Origin: JAXLXE01 sp046328115
GTDB lineage: Bacteria; Chloroflexota; UBA6077; JACCZL01
Reading direction: 5' to 3'
DNA length: 64,000 nt
Assembly: GCA_046328115.1 (NCBI GenBank)
Contig: JAXLXE010000002.1
Coordinates: 186,001 to 250,000, forward strand
This document shows positions 8,997-18,136 of this stretch, in pieces; the stretch's first letter is position 1; every line of letters starts with the position of its first letter. The notes beneath the pieces were generated by a model. That model worked only from the letters and a program-made list of their open reading frames with translations. It was not told the origin of the DNA and made no database searches. The translations under genes and the position numbers were made by a program.

Positions 8997-10137
8997 GCTG
9001 CGCACCGTCCGCCCGCTCCAGCTTCGTTCAACGATGACGGGCAGGCTCGGGCTGCGTGCCGCACCTGGCACGGCTGCGCGCCGCACGGCCGCGTTCCTGG
9101 CCAGCCGCCGCATCGGCACGTTCCGACCCTTGCTCCTCCGCTCGGGCGGACGGGTCGGCTGGCAACCGTTGAGTCTGAACCTGGCCCGCGGCGCATCTGG
9201 CACGCCGACTGCTCAGGACCAGGCCCCAGTGCCATACGAGTCGCGACCGTCGCGGCTTCCCATCGACACGACTGTGTCGGCAGCAAGACCGCTAGTGCCC
9301 ACTGGTCTCGCTACACACCGCGGTCGCTGGGCTGCTTCGGCGCCAGCGCTTCGCGGCCCCAGGCCGTCGGAGCGAGCACGTGAAGCGGGGCCCGGGCAGC
9401 GACCGCCAGCGCGGTCTTCGGCGCCTGTCGCACGTGCGCAACCCGACATCCCCGCACCGGCCCGGGGTACAGAGACCCACGTCTCCCGCGGTGAGCCGCT
9501 GAGCACCGCGCTCCGCGCGGCGTTCCGCGCCGCGGGGCTCCGGGGAGTTGAGAGCGCCCGGATCCACCGCGGCGCGGCCGCCAGCCGCCTCAGCCAGCGG
9601 CTCGGCACCCAGGCATTCACCGTTGGAGCGCACATCTTCTTTGCCGCCAATCGCTTCCAGCCAACCTCTCGTCGCGGCCTGAGCCTCCTGGCCCACGAGC
9701 TGACGCACGTCCAGCAGCAGATGCGTTCGCGCCACACCGTACCCGGCACCATCGCGGCGCACTCGGTCGCGGCGCTGGAGCGCGAGGCCGTCGGCGTGGA
9801 GCGCTCCGTGCTAGCCACGGGCTTCGTGCCCCCACCGCCGGGCGCCGCGGCCGCTTCTCCGATATCCCCCACCGCGGCCGACCGCGTCGAGCTCACCCAG
9901 ATCGCGGTACCGCACTGGGCCCCGCCGCGCTTCGCCTGGGCAGGCCACACGCAGACGGCAACACCGTCGATGCAGCAGTCCGCCCTGGCCGCGCCAACGG
10001 AGAACGCCGCGACCCCCATCCCCTCCGAGCCGGCGGCCGGTCCCGATCTCGACGGACTCGTGAGCGCCGTCGTCAGCGTGCTGGACCGACGCAACCGGCT
10101 TGATCGCGAGCGCCGCGGGGTGCAGCGATGGCGCTGA
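8965..10137 (+). CDS. DUF4157 protein embedded in the eCIS structural operon
   Basis: 390 residues if ATG 8965 is the start, overlapping the tube gene by 32 bases; ATG 9034 is the alternative and neither has a strong ribosome-binding site. Residues 1 to about 175 are Arg/Ala/Pro-rich and probably disordered. The DUF4157 core follows (ARIHRGAAASRLSQRLG, TQAFTVGAHIFF) with the metalloprotease-like HELTH at residues 244-248, then HVQQQ. The last 140 residues have no known domain. DUF4157 proteins are markers of eCIS loci and are thought to be cargo or cargo-loading factors. Unlike the broken copy at the window start, this one is intact and lies between tube 2 and the LysM gene. It should stay cytoplasmic until packed into the tube. 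Confidence 0.8.
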   Translation: MESTLRSRRARLRTVRPLQLRSTMTGRLGLRAAPGTAARRTAAFLASRRIGTFRPLLLRSGGRVGWQPLSLNLARGASGTPTAQDQAPVPYESRPSRLPIDTTVSAARPLVPTGLATHRGRWAASAPALRGPRPSERAREAGPGQRPPARSSAPVARAQPDIPAPARGTETHVSRGEPLSTALRAAFRAAGLRGVESARIHRGAAASRLSQRLGTQAFTVGAHIFFAANRFQPTSRRGLSLLAHELTHVQQQMRSRHTVPGTIAAHSVAALEREAVGVERSVLATGFVPPPPGAAAASPISPTAADRVELTQIAVPHWAPPRFAWAGHTQTATPSMQQSALAAPTENAATPIPSEPAAGPDLDGLVSAVVSVLDRRNRLDRERRGVQRWR

Positions 10138-10802
10138 GCCGCGTCCACATCACCACAGACGGCGATCCGCCCATCGAGATCCAGGCCAGCGGATCCAGCC
10201 GCGTCTTCTTCAACCCCAGCCAGTACTCCATCGAAAAGAAGGTCCACTGGACCCAGACCCGCAGCCGCGGGTTGGACCTGCCGCAGCTCCAGTTCGACGC
10301 CGGGGGCTCCCGCACGCTCTCGTTGAGCCTGACGTTTGACACCTACGGAGCCAGCCCACCCACGGACGTGCGGCAGCTCACCCGTCAGGTGGCTCAGCTT
10401 GCAGAGGTGGTCAGCGGGCTCGATCGTCCGCCCGTGTGCACCGTCACCTGGGGCCCGGCCGTAGATCGCTTTGCCGGCCTGCCCTTCGTCGGCGTGGTGG
10501 AGAGTCTGTCCCAGAAGTTCACGCTCTTCCTGGAGGATGGCACGCCTGTGCGCGCTTCCATTGACGTCCAGTTCCGCGAAGTGGAGAGTCCAGAGAAACA
10601 GCTCAAGCGCAAGGCGCGACGGCGCTCGTCGCCCATCCAGAGCCGCACGCGCGTGTTTCGCCAGGGCGATTCGTTGTGGAGCATCGCCGCCGCCGAGTAC
10701 CGCGACCCCGCCCGCTGGCGCCCCATCGCGGAGGCCAACGGCATCACCAACCCGTTACGGATCGAGCCGGGCACCGTCCTGCTCATCCCGTCGGTGGATT
10801 GA
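10128..10802 (+). CDS. eCIS baseplate/tube-adaptor protein with C-terminal LysM (Pvc7-like)
   Basis: 224 residues; the start overlaps the previous gene by 10 bases. The N-terminal 165 residues resemble the adaptor domain of Pvc7/gp53-type proteins (FFNPSQYSIEKKVHW, RTLSLSLTFDTY). Residues about 174-223 form a LysM domain (FRQGDSLWSIAAAEY, NPLRIEPGTVLLIPS). In contractile systems this protein joins the first tube layers to the hub, and the LysM is thought to bind glycan or to act as an assembly clamp. The order tube - DUF4157 - LysM - hub is the usual eCIS order. Confidence 0.88.
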   Translation: MALSRVHITTDGDPPIEIQASGSSRVFFNPSQYSIEKKVHWTQTRSRGLDLPQLQFDAGGSRTLSLSLTFDTYGASPPTDVRQLTRQVAQLAEVVSGLDRPPVCTVTWGPAVDRFAGLPFVGVVESLSQKFTLFLEDGTPVRASIDVQFREVESPEKQLKRKARRRSSPIQSRTRVFRQGDSLWSIAAAEYRDPARWRPIAEANGITNPLRIEPGTVLLIPSVD

Positions 10803-10809
10803 ACGCACC

Positions 10810-11877
10810 ATGGCTCAGCAGTCTGTCGCCGCCTCCGTCCCCACGTTCGGCATCAACCTCAACGGACGTGATGTCCCGCCGGCCGTCCGTGGTGAGGTCA
10901 CGCGAGTGACCGTGGACCAACAGATCGGCGCAGCCAGCGCGTTCGAGATCGAGCTAAACAACTGGAGTCTCGATCGACACGAGGTCTCCCTGGCGGACGA
11001 CCCAGCATTCGATCCAGGCGCACGCGTACTGATCGAGATGGGCTATCTGGACGACGTCGCCACGCTCATCGACGGGGAGGTCACCGGACTCGAGATCACC
11101 TTCCCGGAACGAGCCCGCGCGCTCTTCATCATCCGCGGCCAGGATCGCCTGCACAGGCTGCGCCGCGGCCGCCGCACCCGGGTGTTCGAGAACGTCCGCG
11201 ACAGCGACGTGGTCGTGCAGATCGCCAGGGATCTCGGGCTCACCACGGATGTGGTCCCAAGCCCAGAAAGCCACGCCCACCTCCTCCAGGCCAACCAGAC
11301 GGATCTGGACTTCCTGCAGACTCGAGCACGCTCAATCGGCTACGAGCTCACCATCGATGGCAAGACCCTGTCGTTTCGACCCGCCAGCGAGGCTCGCGGC
11401 GCGTCGGCAACGCTCAGCTTCCTCCGCGGCCTGATGACCTTCGAGGCGCGACTCAGCACGGCAGACCAAGTCTCCGCCGTCACGGTGCGGTCGGCGGATC
11501 CGCTGGAGCGCCGCACCATCGTGGCGCGGGCGGCCGAGAATGATCTCCGAGGCATCCCCCGTGACCGCGCGGGCGGTCCGTCCGTCGTGAGCGCCGCGTT
11601 CGGGGAGCGCGAGCTCCAGATCAGCGATCTCCCGGTGGCCAGCCAGCAGGAGGCTGACCTCCTGGCCCGGGCCACACTCGAGGACCTGGCATCCTGCTAC
11701 GTCACGGCTGAGGCCGTGGCCGTTGGCGACCCTACACTTCGGGCGGGCGAGACGGTGGAGATCGACGGCGTGGGGACGCGGTTCGGCGGACCGTACCTGA
11801 TCGATCGTGCCGTGCACACGTTCGGCGCCGGGTCCGGCTACACGACCAGCCTCCAGCTACGGCGGAGCTTCTCGTGA
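10810..11877 (+). CDS. eCIS baseplate hub protein, gp27/late-control-D-like (N-terminal half of a Pvc8-type spike)
   Basis: 355 residues from ATG 10810. Features of the phage late control D/VgrG N-terminal hub fold are seen: LNNWSLDRHEVSL, RVLIEMGYLDD, VTGLEITFPE, RGQDRLHRLRRGR, and NQTDLDFLQTRARSIGYEL. This fold forms the trimeric hub on which the tube sits and from which the spike hangs. Its stop overlaps the gp5-like gene by four bases (GTGA). In PVC the hub and spike are one protein (Pvc8); here they are two coupled genes. Confidence 0.9.
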   Translation: MAQQSVAASVPTFGINLNGRDVPPAVRGEVTRVTVDQQIGAASAFEIELNNWSLDRHEVSLADDPAFDPGARVLIEMGYLDDVATLIDGEVTGLEITFPERARALFIIRGQDRLHRLRRGRRTRVFENVRDSDVVVQIARDLGLTTDVVPSPESHAHLLQANQTDLDFLQTRARSIGYELTIDGKTLSFRPASEARGASATLSFLRGLMTFEARLSTADQVSAVTVRSADPLERRTIVARAAENDLRGIPRDRAGGPSVVSAAFGERELQISDLPVASQQEADLLARATLEDLASCYVTAEAVAVGDPTLRAGETVEIDGVGTRFGGPYLIDRAVHTFGAGSGYTTSLQLRRSFS

Positions 11878-12518
11878 CCGGCTGGCTCGATCCCGCGCAG
11901 CGCACGATCGGTGACGCCAGCGGACGCCTGAGCGGAGTGGTGGTGGGCGTCGTCCGCGACAACCGCGACCCGCAGGGGCTCGGCCGCGTGCGCGTTGACG
12001 TACCGTGGCTGGGTGACGGCGCGGTCTCCGGCTGGGCACGCATCGCCGTACCGATGGCCGGCCGCGGTCGGGGCATGTTCACCCTGCCGGAGGTGGACGA
12101 TGAGGTGCTGCTCGCGTTCGAGCACGGCGACCCAAGCCGCCCGTTCGTCGTGGGTACGCTCTGGAACACCTCCAGTCCGCCACCCCTGGACAACGGGGAC
12201 GGGAAGAACAACCTCCGCGCAATCGTCTCACGGTCCGGCATGCGTGTGACGTTCGACGACACCCCAGGCGCCGAGCGCGTGGACGTGGCGGATGCCGATG
12301 GCGCCTACCGGGTCACCATCGACGTGGCGAACCGCACGGTCGTCGTCGCGTCCGATGGGGATATCGAGCTGAGCGCACCCCAGGGCACCATCAGCCTGGA
12401 TGCGCGGGAGATCAAGCTGCACTCCAGCACCACGTCCGAGATCGTCGCGGACGCCGCGCTGGACCTGAAGGGCCTGACCGTGAATGTCAAGGGCAGCCCG
12501 CTCGTGAAGATCAACTGA
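11874..12518 (+). CDS. eCIS spike protein, gp5/VgrG-like OB domain plus beta-helix
   Basis: 214 residues from GTG 11874, translationally coupled to the hub gene. Residues about 20-110 are the gp5/baseplate-V OB-fold (GVVRDNRDPQGLGRVRVDVP, GWARIAVPMAGRGRG, EVDDEVLLAFEHGDPSRPFV, GTLWN). The C terminus (AYRVTIDVANRTVV, DGDIELSAPQGTISLDA, EIKLHSSTTSEI) has the alternating beta-strand character of the trimeric needle. No lysozyme domain is inserted. It should form the membrane-piercing spike that carries the PAAR tip encoded next. Confidence 0.9.
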   Translation: MTGWLDPAQRTIGDASGRLSGVVVGVVRDNRDPQGLGRVRVDVPWLGDGAVSGWARIAVPMAGRGRGMFTLPEVDDEVLLAFEHGDPSRPFVVGTLWNTSSPPPLDNGDGKNNLRAIVSRSGMRVTFDDTPGAERVDVADADGAYRVTIDVANRTVVVASDGDIELSAPQGTISLDAREIKLHSSTTSEIVADAALDLKGLTVNVKGSPLVKIN

Positions 12519-12530
12519 GAGGAGCCGCGC

Positions 12531-12920
12531 GTGGGACAGCCAGCCGCCAGCCAGGGTGACCGGATCGTCGCGACGGACATGCACCTGATCCAGCCGCCCA
12601 CCGCCTCACCGCCGGCGCCGGTGCCACATCCGTTCATCGGGGTGCTGAACGGTGGGCTGAGTCCGGATGTCCTCATTGCCGGCAAGCCTGCCGCCACCCT
12701 GCGGAGCACCGCGACGAACACGCCACCACACGTGCCGATCGGCGGCACCTTCGTGACGCCGCCCAGCAATCAGGCCACCATCATCGTGGGTAGCGCGACC
12801 GTCTTGATCAACGGCAAGCCGGCCGCGCGCCACGGCGACCTCGCCACCACCTGCAACGATCCCGTGGACCTGCCGGCCGGCTCGGTCGTAGCCGCCAGCA
12901 CTGTGCTGATCGGACCGTGA
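12531..12920 (+). CDS. PAAR-like spike-tip protein (Pvc10-like)
   Basis: 129 residues from GTG 12531, 12 bases after the spike gene, behind a GAGGAG sequence. PAAR features are GQPAASQGDRIVATD at the N terminus, VLINGKPAARHGDLATTC in the C-terminal part and His residues suitable for the single metal ion (MHLIQ, PHPF, PHVPIGG). PAAR proteins cap the trimeric spike with a sharp cone and may carry effectors; no extension domain is fused here. The 3' end overlaps the gp25-like gene by four bases. Confidence 0.9.
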   Translation: MGQPAASQGDRIVATDMHLIQPPTASPPAPVPHPFIGVLNGGLSPDVLIAGKPAATLRSTATNTPPHVPIGGTFVTPPSNQATIIVGSATVLINGKPAARHGDLATTCNDPVDLPAGSVVAASTVLIGP

Positions 12921-13342
12921 ACGTGGACGGGGAAGCTCGGTCCGGGGACATCAGAGGGGCCGGCTGGGCGCTCCCGCTGGGAGTGGATCGCGTGACCGGT
13001 CGCATCCAGACCGCCGCGCGCGATGACTCAATCCAGCAGTCCATCCGAGCCATCATCGGTACGGCGCGAGGCGAGCGTGTGATGCGTCCGGACTTCGGCT
13101 GCGGACTGCAACACCGTGTGTTCGACACGCTGGACAGTACCACGCTCGCGCGCGCGGCGTTCGACGTGCGTGAGGCGCTGATCGAGTGGGAGCCGCGAAT
13201 AGAAGTCCTGGAGGTGGACGCGCGCCCCGACCCAGGCCGCGACCACGTCCTCCTCATCGCCGTCAGCTACCGCGTTCGGACCACCAACACCGTTTTCAAT
13301 CAGGTGTACCCGTACTTGCTCGAGCGGAGCCGCGCCACGTGA
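12917..13342 (+). CDS. gp25-like baseplate wedge protein (Pvc9-like, GPW/gp25 family)
   Basis: 141 residues from GTG 12917 (GTGA overlap with the PAAR gene). After a short N-terminal extension it shows the gp25/GPW core: DDSIQQSIRAIIGTARGERV, MRPDFGCGLQHRVFD, TLARAAFDVREALIEWEPRIE. The EPR motif is the conserved piece that joins the sheath handshake at the baseplate. In contractile tails this protein starts sheath polymerisation. Its stop overlaps the baseplate J start, giving one more coupled pair. Confidence 0.92.
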   Translation: MNVDGEARSGDIRGAGWALPLGVDRVTGRIQTAARDDSIQQSIRAIIGTARGERVMRPDFGCGLQHRVFDTLDSTTLARAAFDVREALIEWEPRIEVLEVDARPDPGRDHVLLIAVSYRVRTTNTVFNQVYPYLLERSRAT

Positions 13343-16300
13343 TGCCGCCGCTCCCGCCGATTGACCGGTCCACCGCCGAGACCATCCAATCGGATGTGCT
13401 CCGAGCGGCCGAGAGGACCGCGCCGGAGTGGAGCTCGCGCGAGCCCGCGGATCTCGGTGTGGTGCTGAGCGCGGTGTTCGCCCGCTTCTCAGCGCTGGTG
13501 ACCGAGCGTCTCAACCGCGCACCCGAGCGCACGTTGATCGCAACGATGGATGCCCTGGGCGAAGAGCCCACCCCGGCCGGCGTCGCCCAGACGCTGGTGG
13601 CATTCGAGCTGCGGCCCGACGGCCCGCCATCCGCGCTCGTACCCGCGCGTCGCCAGGTCTCCACCGTGGCGTCCACCACCGCGCCAGCCCAGGTCTTCGA
13701 GACGATGCATGACCTGAACGTAGTTCGCTCGCGTCTGGTGGAATGGGTCACCATCGACCCAGACACCCATCGGGTCAGCGACTACGGGCCGGTCGTGCGC
13801 GCCGAAGATCCGGGCGTCATCGAGCCATTCAGGGCCGCGCGTCCGATGGAACGAGCGCTGTACGTCGACCTGTCCGGCCTGGGCGCGCAGGCGCATCCGG
13901 CCGACCTGGAGCTACTCCTCACGCTCGCGCCAGGTACCTCCGAGGCCGAGCTCGCTTCAGCGCTCCAGCACGTTCACTGGTCGCTGCCTGGCGATCCCGC
14001 GACCGACATTCCGGGTCCCCAGATCATCCCCGGAACCGGTGCCAGCCCGACCATCCTGCGCTTCGAGGCGCTCCCACCCATTCCGGTCCTCTCCATCCCC
14101 GCGCATGAAGGGGGCTCACCGCGGCCGGGACGCTGGATCCGCGCCAGCCTGGTGCCACCATCGGTTGCGGCCCACGATATCCACCTGACCGGCCTGTCCG
14201 CTCAGCGCACCCAGCAACGGCCGGACGGCATCCCACCTGACCAGGTGCTTGTGAACGAGGTGCCGGTGGACTACAGCCGAGACTTCGCCCCGTTCGACGC
14301 GTCCGCTGATGTTGGGGACACCGTGACCATTGGGAGCGTCGAGGGGTTCGCGAACGACGGCGACACCCGCGACGGTGCAATCACCATCGAGCTGGACCTC
14401 AGGCGGAACGACGCGCGGATCAAGTGGCAGTACTGGCGAGGCTCCGGGTGGGCCGACCTGGGCTCCGTCGTTGACGCCACGGACCACCTCGGCGCAGACG
14501 GCGGGATCACCTTTCGCCTACCCAATGACGCGGCTACGGTGCCGGGCGGCATCGGAAATCCGGCCGAGCTCCTCGTCCGCGCCGTGGTGACCGAGGGGCG
14601 ATACGTGAATCCGCCGGTCATCCGCTCGCTGACCGTGAACGCCGATCTCACTGAGAGCCCCACCAACACCCCTGGGCGCCACACCGTGGTCGCACGACGA
14701 GCGTTTAGCGCGGACGAGGACTTGATGTTCCTCAACCAGGCCGGCAGCATCGTGGCCGGGCACCGCCCGCTCGCCGTAGCGGACCTGTTCGAGCCCTTCT
14801 CAGACGACGCCGCGCCGGGAGCCGCGTTCTCGGTCACGCTGCCGGGCAACACCATCAGGGGCGTGGACGTCACCCTGGACCTGGAATTCGAGTCGCCGCC
14901 CGGGGTTGAGCTGCGCTGGGAGTACCTCAGCCCCGCCGGTTGGCGAACGCTCGGCCGTTCCAGCACCACCGCGGAGCATTTGGGCAATGACCCCTTTGGG
15001 TTTCGCGATACGACACAAGCATTTCGCAGGTCGGGTAGCGTGGCGTTCTCGAGGCCGTCTGACCTCGCCACCACCGACCTCATCGGGATCACCGGAGCCT
15101 GGATTCGTGCGCGCGTTGTGCGCGGCCACTACCGTCGTCCGCGACCGATCACTTCGGCGGCAACGCTCGATCTGACCAGGGACCTGCGCCGGCGTCCCGC
15201 TGCACCCGTGGCCCGAGTGCCCGTGGTTGAGGCCGTGCGCGTGAAGTACACGGCCACGCACCAGCGCCCAATCGCCATGGCGGTCTGCGGCTTCGACCGG
15301 ACGATCGCGCAGACGTCTGATCAGGAGCCCCCGGACCCTCTCCCGCTCTTCCCCTCCCAGCGCGAGAAGAGCCCAACAGCGTACCTCGGCCTGGATGAAC
15401 GTCCGCCCAACGAGCGGCTCACAATCCAGATAGTCGCCCTACCGGACACCGTCGACGCGAGCCCCACCTTCAACTTGACAGCTCCTCAACCCGCCGGGCA
15501 CACAGCGTCGTTCGAGTACTTCGACGGCAAGGACTGGCGCCCGCTGGCAGTCGCGGACGGCAGCGACGGCCTCGCGCAATCTGGCCCGATCCGCTTCATC
15601 GCACCCGCCGCGTGGAACGCCGCGGCGCTATTCGACCGCGAACCTCGCTGCTGGCTGCGAATCTCACGCGCCGCGGGCGCACACACCAGCGCGGCGCTGT
15701 CCCACGCCGTACTCAACGCCATCGAAGCCGAACACGCCGAATCCGTCGGACCTGAGGTCGTGGGATCGAGCAACGGCCGCGCCGACCAGTCGTTCGTGCT
15801 GAGCCGTGGCCCCATCTGCAACACGCCCGTGGTCGAGATACGGGAGCCTGGCCAGGGCGCTGCAAGCCCCGCGGGCTGGGTGGCGTGGCGCCACGTCGCA
15901 ACGCTGGAAGCATCGAGCCGATCCGATCGACATTTCCTGCTCGACCGGTCCACCGGCTCCCTCGTGTTCGGGGACGGGGTGCGCGGCATGATCCCACCCG
16001 AGGGCCGCGACAGCATCCGGGCGAGTTACCGCACGGGCGGCGGGTCGGCGGGGAATGTGGACGTCGGCGCCATCAGCGAGCTCCGCACGGTTTCGCCCTC
16101 CATCGGGAGAGTCCGCAATCCAATCCCCGCTGAGGGCGGCGCTCAGGGCGACTCCCCATGGCAGACCGCGGCCCGTGGGCCCAGGCGTCCTCGACTGCGC
16201 GACCGAGCGGTCACCGCGGCCGACGTTGAGGCTCTGGCGCTGGAGGCCACCGGCACGAGCCTGGCGTGCGCGGTCTGCGTGGTCCCCAGGACGTCACCGC

Positions 16301-17247
16301 CAGCGCTGATGGTGCTCCCGAGGACCAACGCCGATCGGCCCTCGCCGGGGCCCGCGCTGATCCGGCGGATCGAAGAGCACGTCCATGCCCGCGCCCACCC
16401 CGCACTCGTCGCGAGCGGCCTGACCGTGGTGGGCCCCGGATACGTCCCGGTCTCGATCGCCGCGACGGTCGCCGCCGCTCAGGGCGATCGCGCCGGCCAG
16501 ACGAAGGAGGCCGTCATCCACGCCATTCGCGGCTTTCTGTCGCCAATCGAAGGCGGGCCAGACCGCACCGGTTGGCCGCCGGGCCGCGATGTCCACCTTT
16601 CCGAGCTAATTGCGTGCATCGAGTCCGCTCCAGGAGTCGCTCATGTGATCAGCGCCAGCTTCCGCCCGAGCGCCGGAGTCCAGCCGATCCTGCTCGAACC
16701 GCTGCCTGACTCCCCGATCCCTCCAGCCATGGCCGCATCATTCGTCGCGGGCTCCACGCTCACCTCCGCTAGTGGCAGTACGGTCGGCACCCTCGGGGAG
16801 GACCTCCGCGCTGCAAGCGACGGCCGGCTGCTGGCCATGGTGCGCTGGTTCCGCGAACGGGAGCGGATCGTCATCGGACCTCCCGATCTGGGTATCGAGG
16901 CCATCATCCGGACGATTGAAGGAGCCGTGCTCACCGTCGAGCCCCTCCGTCTGCCCGCCGCGCTATCCGCTTCGAGTCCCATCCGGTCCAGGTCGTACGC
17001 TGGCCGTTCCCTCCTGATCGCCCCGCTGGACGCCGAGAGGATCGCCACACGCTTTCCCATCTGCCTACCGGAGCCCGGCGAATCGATGGTGCTCCGTTCC
17101 AGCGACGCGAGCGGCACCGAGGCTCGCGCCCGTGTCGCGGTTGATCCAAACGACCCCGCTGTGCCCCTGCTCGGCGGGCGCATGTTCGTCCCACCCCTTC
17201 ACCTCGCCGCGTCCGGCGAGCACGTCATAGAGATCGTGACGCCGTGA
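13342..17247 (+). CDS. Giant baseplate J-like wedge protein (Pvc11-like) with three internal beta repeats
   Basis: 1301 residues; ATG 13342 overlaps the preceding stop (TGATG). The N terminus (EPADLGVVLSAVFARFSALVTERLN, in shortened form LGVVLSAVFARF) and the section around residues 860-1110 (SFVLSRGPICNTPVVEI, GSLVFGDGVRGMIPP, RASYRTGGGSAGNVD, then an AVTAADVEALALEA stretch) match putative baseplate assembly proteins of the J/gp6 type. Between them, residues roughly 330-435, 496-610 and 693-800 are three related beta modules with the pattern W-x-Y...GW..L...GxITFRxPxD...GxWIRARVV. The last 130 residues (from about 1170) are an extra domain I do not recognise. Typical relatives are 600-1000 residues, so this wedge is unusually large. 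Confidence 0.88.
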   Translation: MPPLPPIDRSTAETIQSDVLRAAERTAPEWSSREPADLGVVLSAVFARFSALVTERLNRAPERTLIATMDALGEEPTPAGVAQTLVAFELRPDGPPSALVPARRQVSTVASTTAPAQVFETMHDLNVVRSRLVEWVTIDPDTHRVSDYGPVVRAEDPGVIEPFRAARPMERALYVDLSGLGAQAHPADLELLLTLAPGTSEAELASALQHVHWSLPGDPATDIPGPQIIPGTGASPTILRFEALPPIPVLSIPAHEGGSPRPGRWIRASLVPPSVAAHDIHLTGLSAQRTQQRPDGIPPDQVLVNEVPVDYSRDFAPFDASADVGDTVTIGSVEGFANDGDTRDGAITIELDLRRNDARIKWQYWRGSGWADLGSVVDATDHLGADGGITFRLPNDAATVPGGIGNPAELLVRAVVTEGRYVNPPVIRSLTVNADLTESPTNTPGRHTVVARRAFSADEDLMFLNQAGSIVAGHRPLAVADLFEPFSDDAAPGAAFSVTLPGNTIRGVDVTLDLEFESPPGVELRWEYLSPAGWRTLGRSSTTAEHLGNDPFGFRDTTQAFRRSGSVAFSRPSDLATTDLIGITGAWIRARVVRGHYRRPRPITSAATLDLTRDLRRRPAAPVARVPVVEAVRVKYTATHQRPIAMAVCGFDRTIAQTSDQEPPDPLPLFPSQREKSPTAYLGLDERPPNERLTIQIVALPDTVDASPTFNLTAPQPAGHTASFEYFDGKDWRPLAVADGSDGLAQSGPIRFIAPAAWNAAALFDREPRCWLRISRAAGAHTSAALSHAVLNAIEAEHAESVGPEVVGSSNGRADQSFVLSRGPICNTPVVEIREPGQGAASPAGWVAWRHVATLEASSRSDRHFLLDRSTGSLVFGDGVRGMIPPEGRDSIRASYRTGGGSAGNVDVGAISELRTVSPSIGRVRNPIPAEGGAQGDSPWQTAARGPRRPRLRDRAVTAADVEALALEATGTSLACAVCVVPRTSPPALMVLPRTNADRPSPGPALIRRIEEHVHARAHPALVASGLTVVGPGYVPVSIAATVAAAQGDRAGQTKEAVIHAIRGFLSPIEGGPDRTGWPPGRDVHLSELIACIESAPGVAHVISASFRPSAGVQPILLEPLPDSPIPPAMAASFVAGSTLTSASGSTVGTLGEDLRAASDGRLLAMVRWFRERERIVIGPPDLGIEAIIRTIEGAVLTVEPLRLPAALSASSPIRSRSYAGRSLLIAPLDAERIATRFPICLPEPGESMVLRSSDASGTEARARVAVDPNDPAVPLLGGRMFVPPLHLAASGEHVIEIVTP

Positions 17248-17271
17248 TGGCCGGTCAGGAGCAAGCCTAAC

Positions 17272-18129
17272 GTGCCTCTGCCGATCCCGAACCTGGACGA
17301 TCGCCGTTTCGAGGACCTGGTGCGCGAGGCCACAGGTCTCATTCCGACGCTCACGCCGGAATGGACGAACTTCAACACGTCCGACCCGGGGATCACGCTG
17401 CTCGAGCTGTTCGCCTTCCTGGCCGAGTCGCAGATGTTCCAGGCAAACCAGCTCTCGGATCCCGTGCTCGAGCAAGTGGTCACGTTACTGGGGGGATCAA
17501 CTCGGCCAGACGACTCGTCCGTCCGCGCGGGACTCAGCAGACTCGTAGCATCGCTCGAAAGCCCCACACGCGCCGTGACCACCGGGGACCACGAAGCCAT
17601 CGCCCTGGCCGCGGGCGCCGCACTCTCACCCCACATCGCCCGCGCCGCTTGCGTCGCCACCGACCTGGGCGTGACCGTGGTCATCGTCCCTGCCGATCGG
17701 TCCACCCCCACGCCCAAACCCGCGGCGCAGGCCATCCAGACCGTTTTCCGGGCCCTGGACGAGCGGCGGCTCATCGGCGAGCCTGTAGCAGTGCGCGGGC
17801 CACGCTACGTAGGCCTCGATATCGACGGGTCGGTCGCCCTTCGCACCGATGGAAACGGCGCCAACGCCATCTCTGACGCGCTCATCCGCTTCCTCCATCC
17901 GCTTGACGGCGGCGAGCATGGCGGCGGCTGGCCGTTCGGCCACGCCGTCTACAGATCCGAGCTGCTCCAGCTTCTGGAGGGGCTTCCCGCCGTGGACTAC
18001 GTCGAGGCGCTGGCCGTCTCCGCTCGCCCGGGCAGCGCGGGTCAGACCCTGGACCACGGCGTTGTCATCCCAACCGACGCTCTCGTCTCCGTGACGCGCC
18101 AGAACGTCCGCATTCGGATCTCGCGGTAG
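17272..18129 (+). CDS. Second baseplate J-like wedge protein (Pvc12-like)
   Basis: 285 residues from GTG 17272. The N terminus PIPNLDDRRFEDLVREATGL and the following EWTNFNTSDPGITLLELFAF, with FLAESQMFQANQL, are hallmarks of J/gp6-type baseplate proteins of eCIS. Unlike the 1301-residue protein it has no inserted repeat modules. The C-terminal half (SDALIRFLHPLDGG, WPFGHAVYRSELLQLLEG, VDYVEALAV) is the wedge-dimerisation part seen in gp6-like proteins. The two J-like proteins presumably form the heteromeric wedge around the hub. Confidence 0.88.
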   Translation: MPLPIPNLDDRRFEDLVREATGLIPTLTPEWTNFNTSDPGITLLELFAFLAESQMFQANQLSDPVLEQVVTLLGGSTRPDDSSVRAGLSRLVASLESPTRAVTTGDHEAIALAAGAALSPHIARAACVATDLGVTVVIVPADRSTPTPKPAAQAIQTVFRALDERRLIGEPVAVRGPRYVGLDIDGSVALRTDGNGANAISDALIRFLHPLDGGEHGGGWPFGHAVYRSELLQLLEGLPAVDYVEALAVSARPGSAGQTLDHGVVIPTDALVSVTRQNVRIRISR

Positions 18130-18136
18130 GCGCCAG

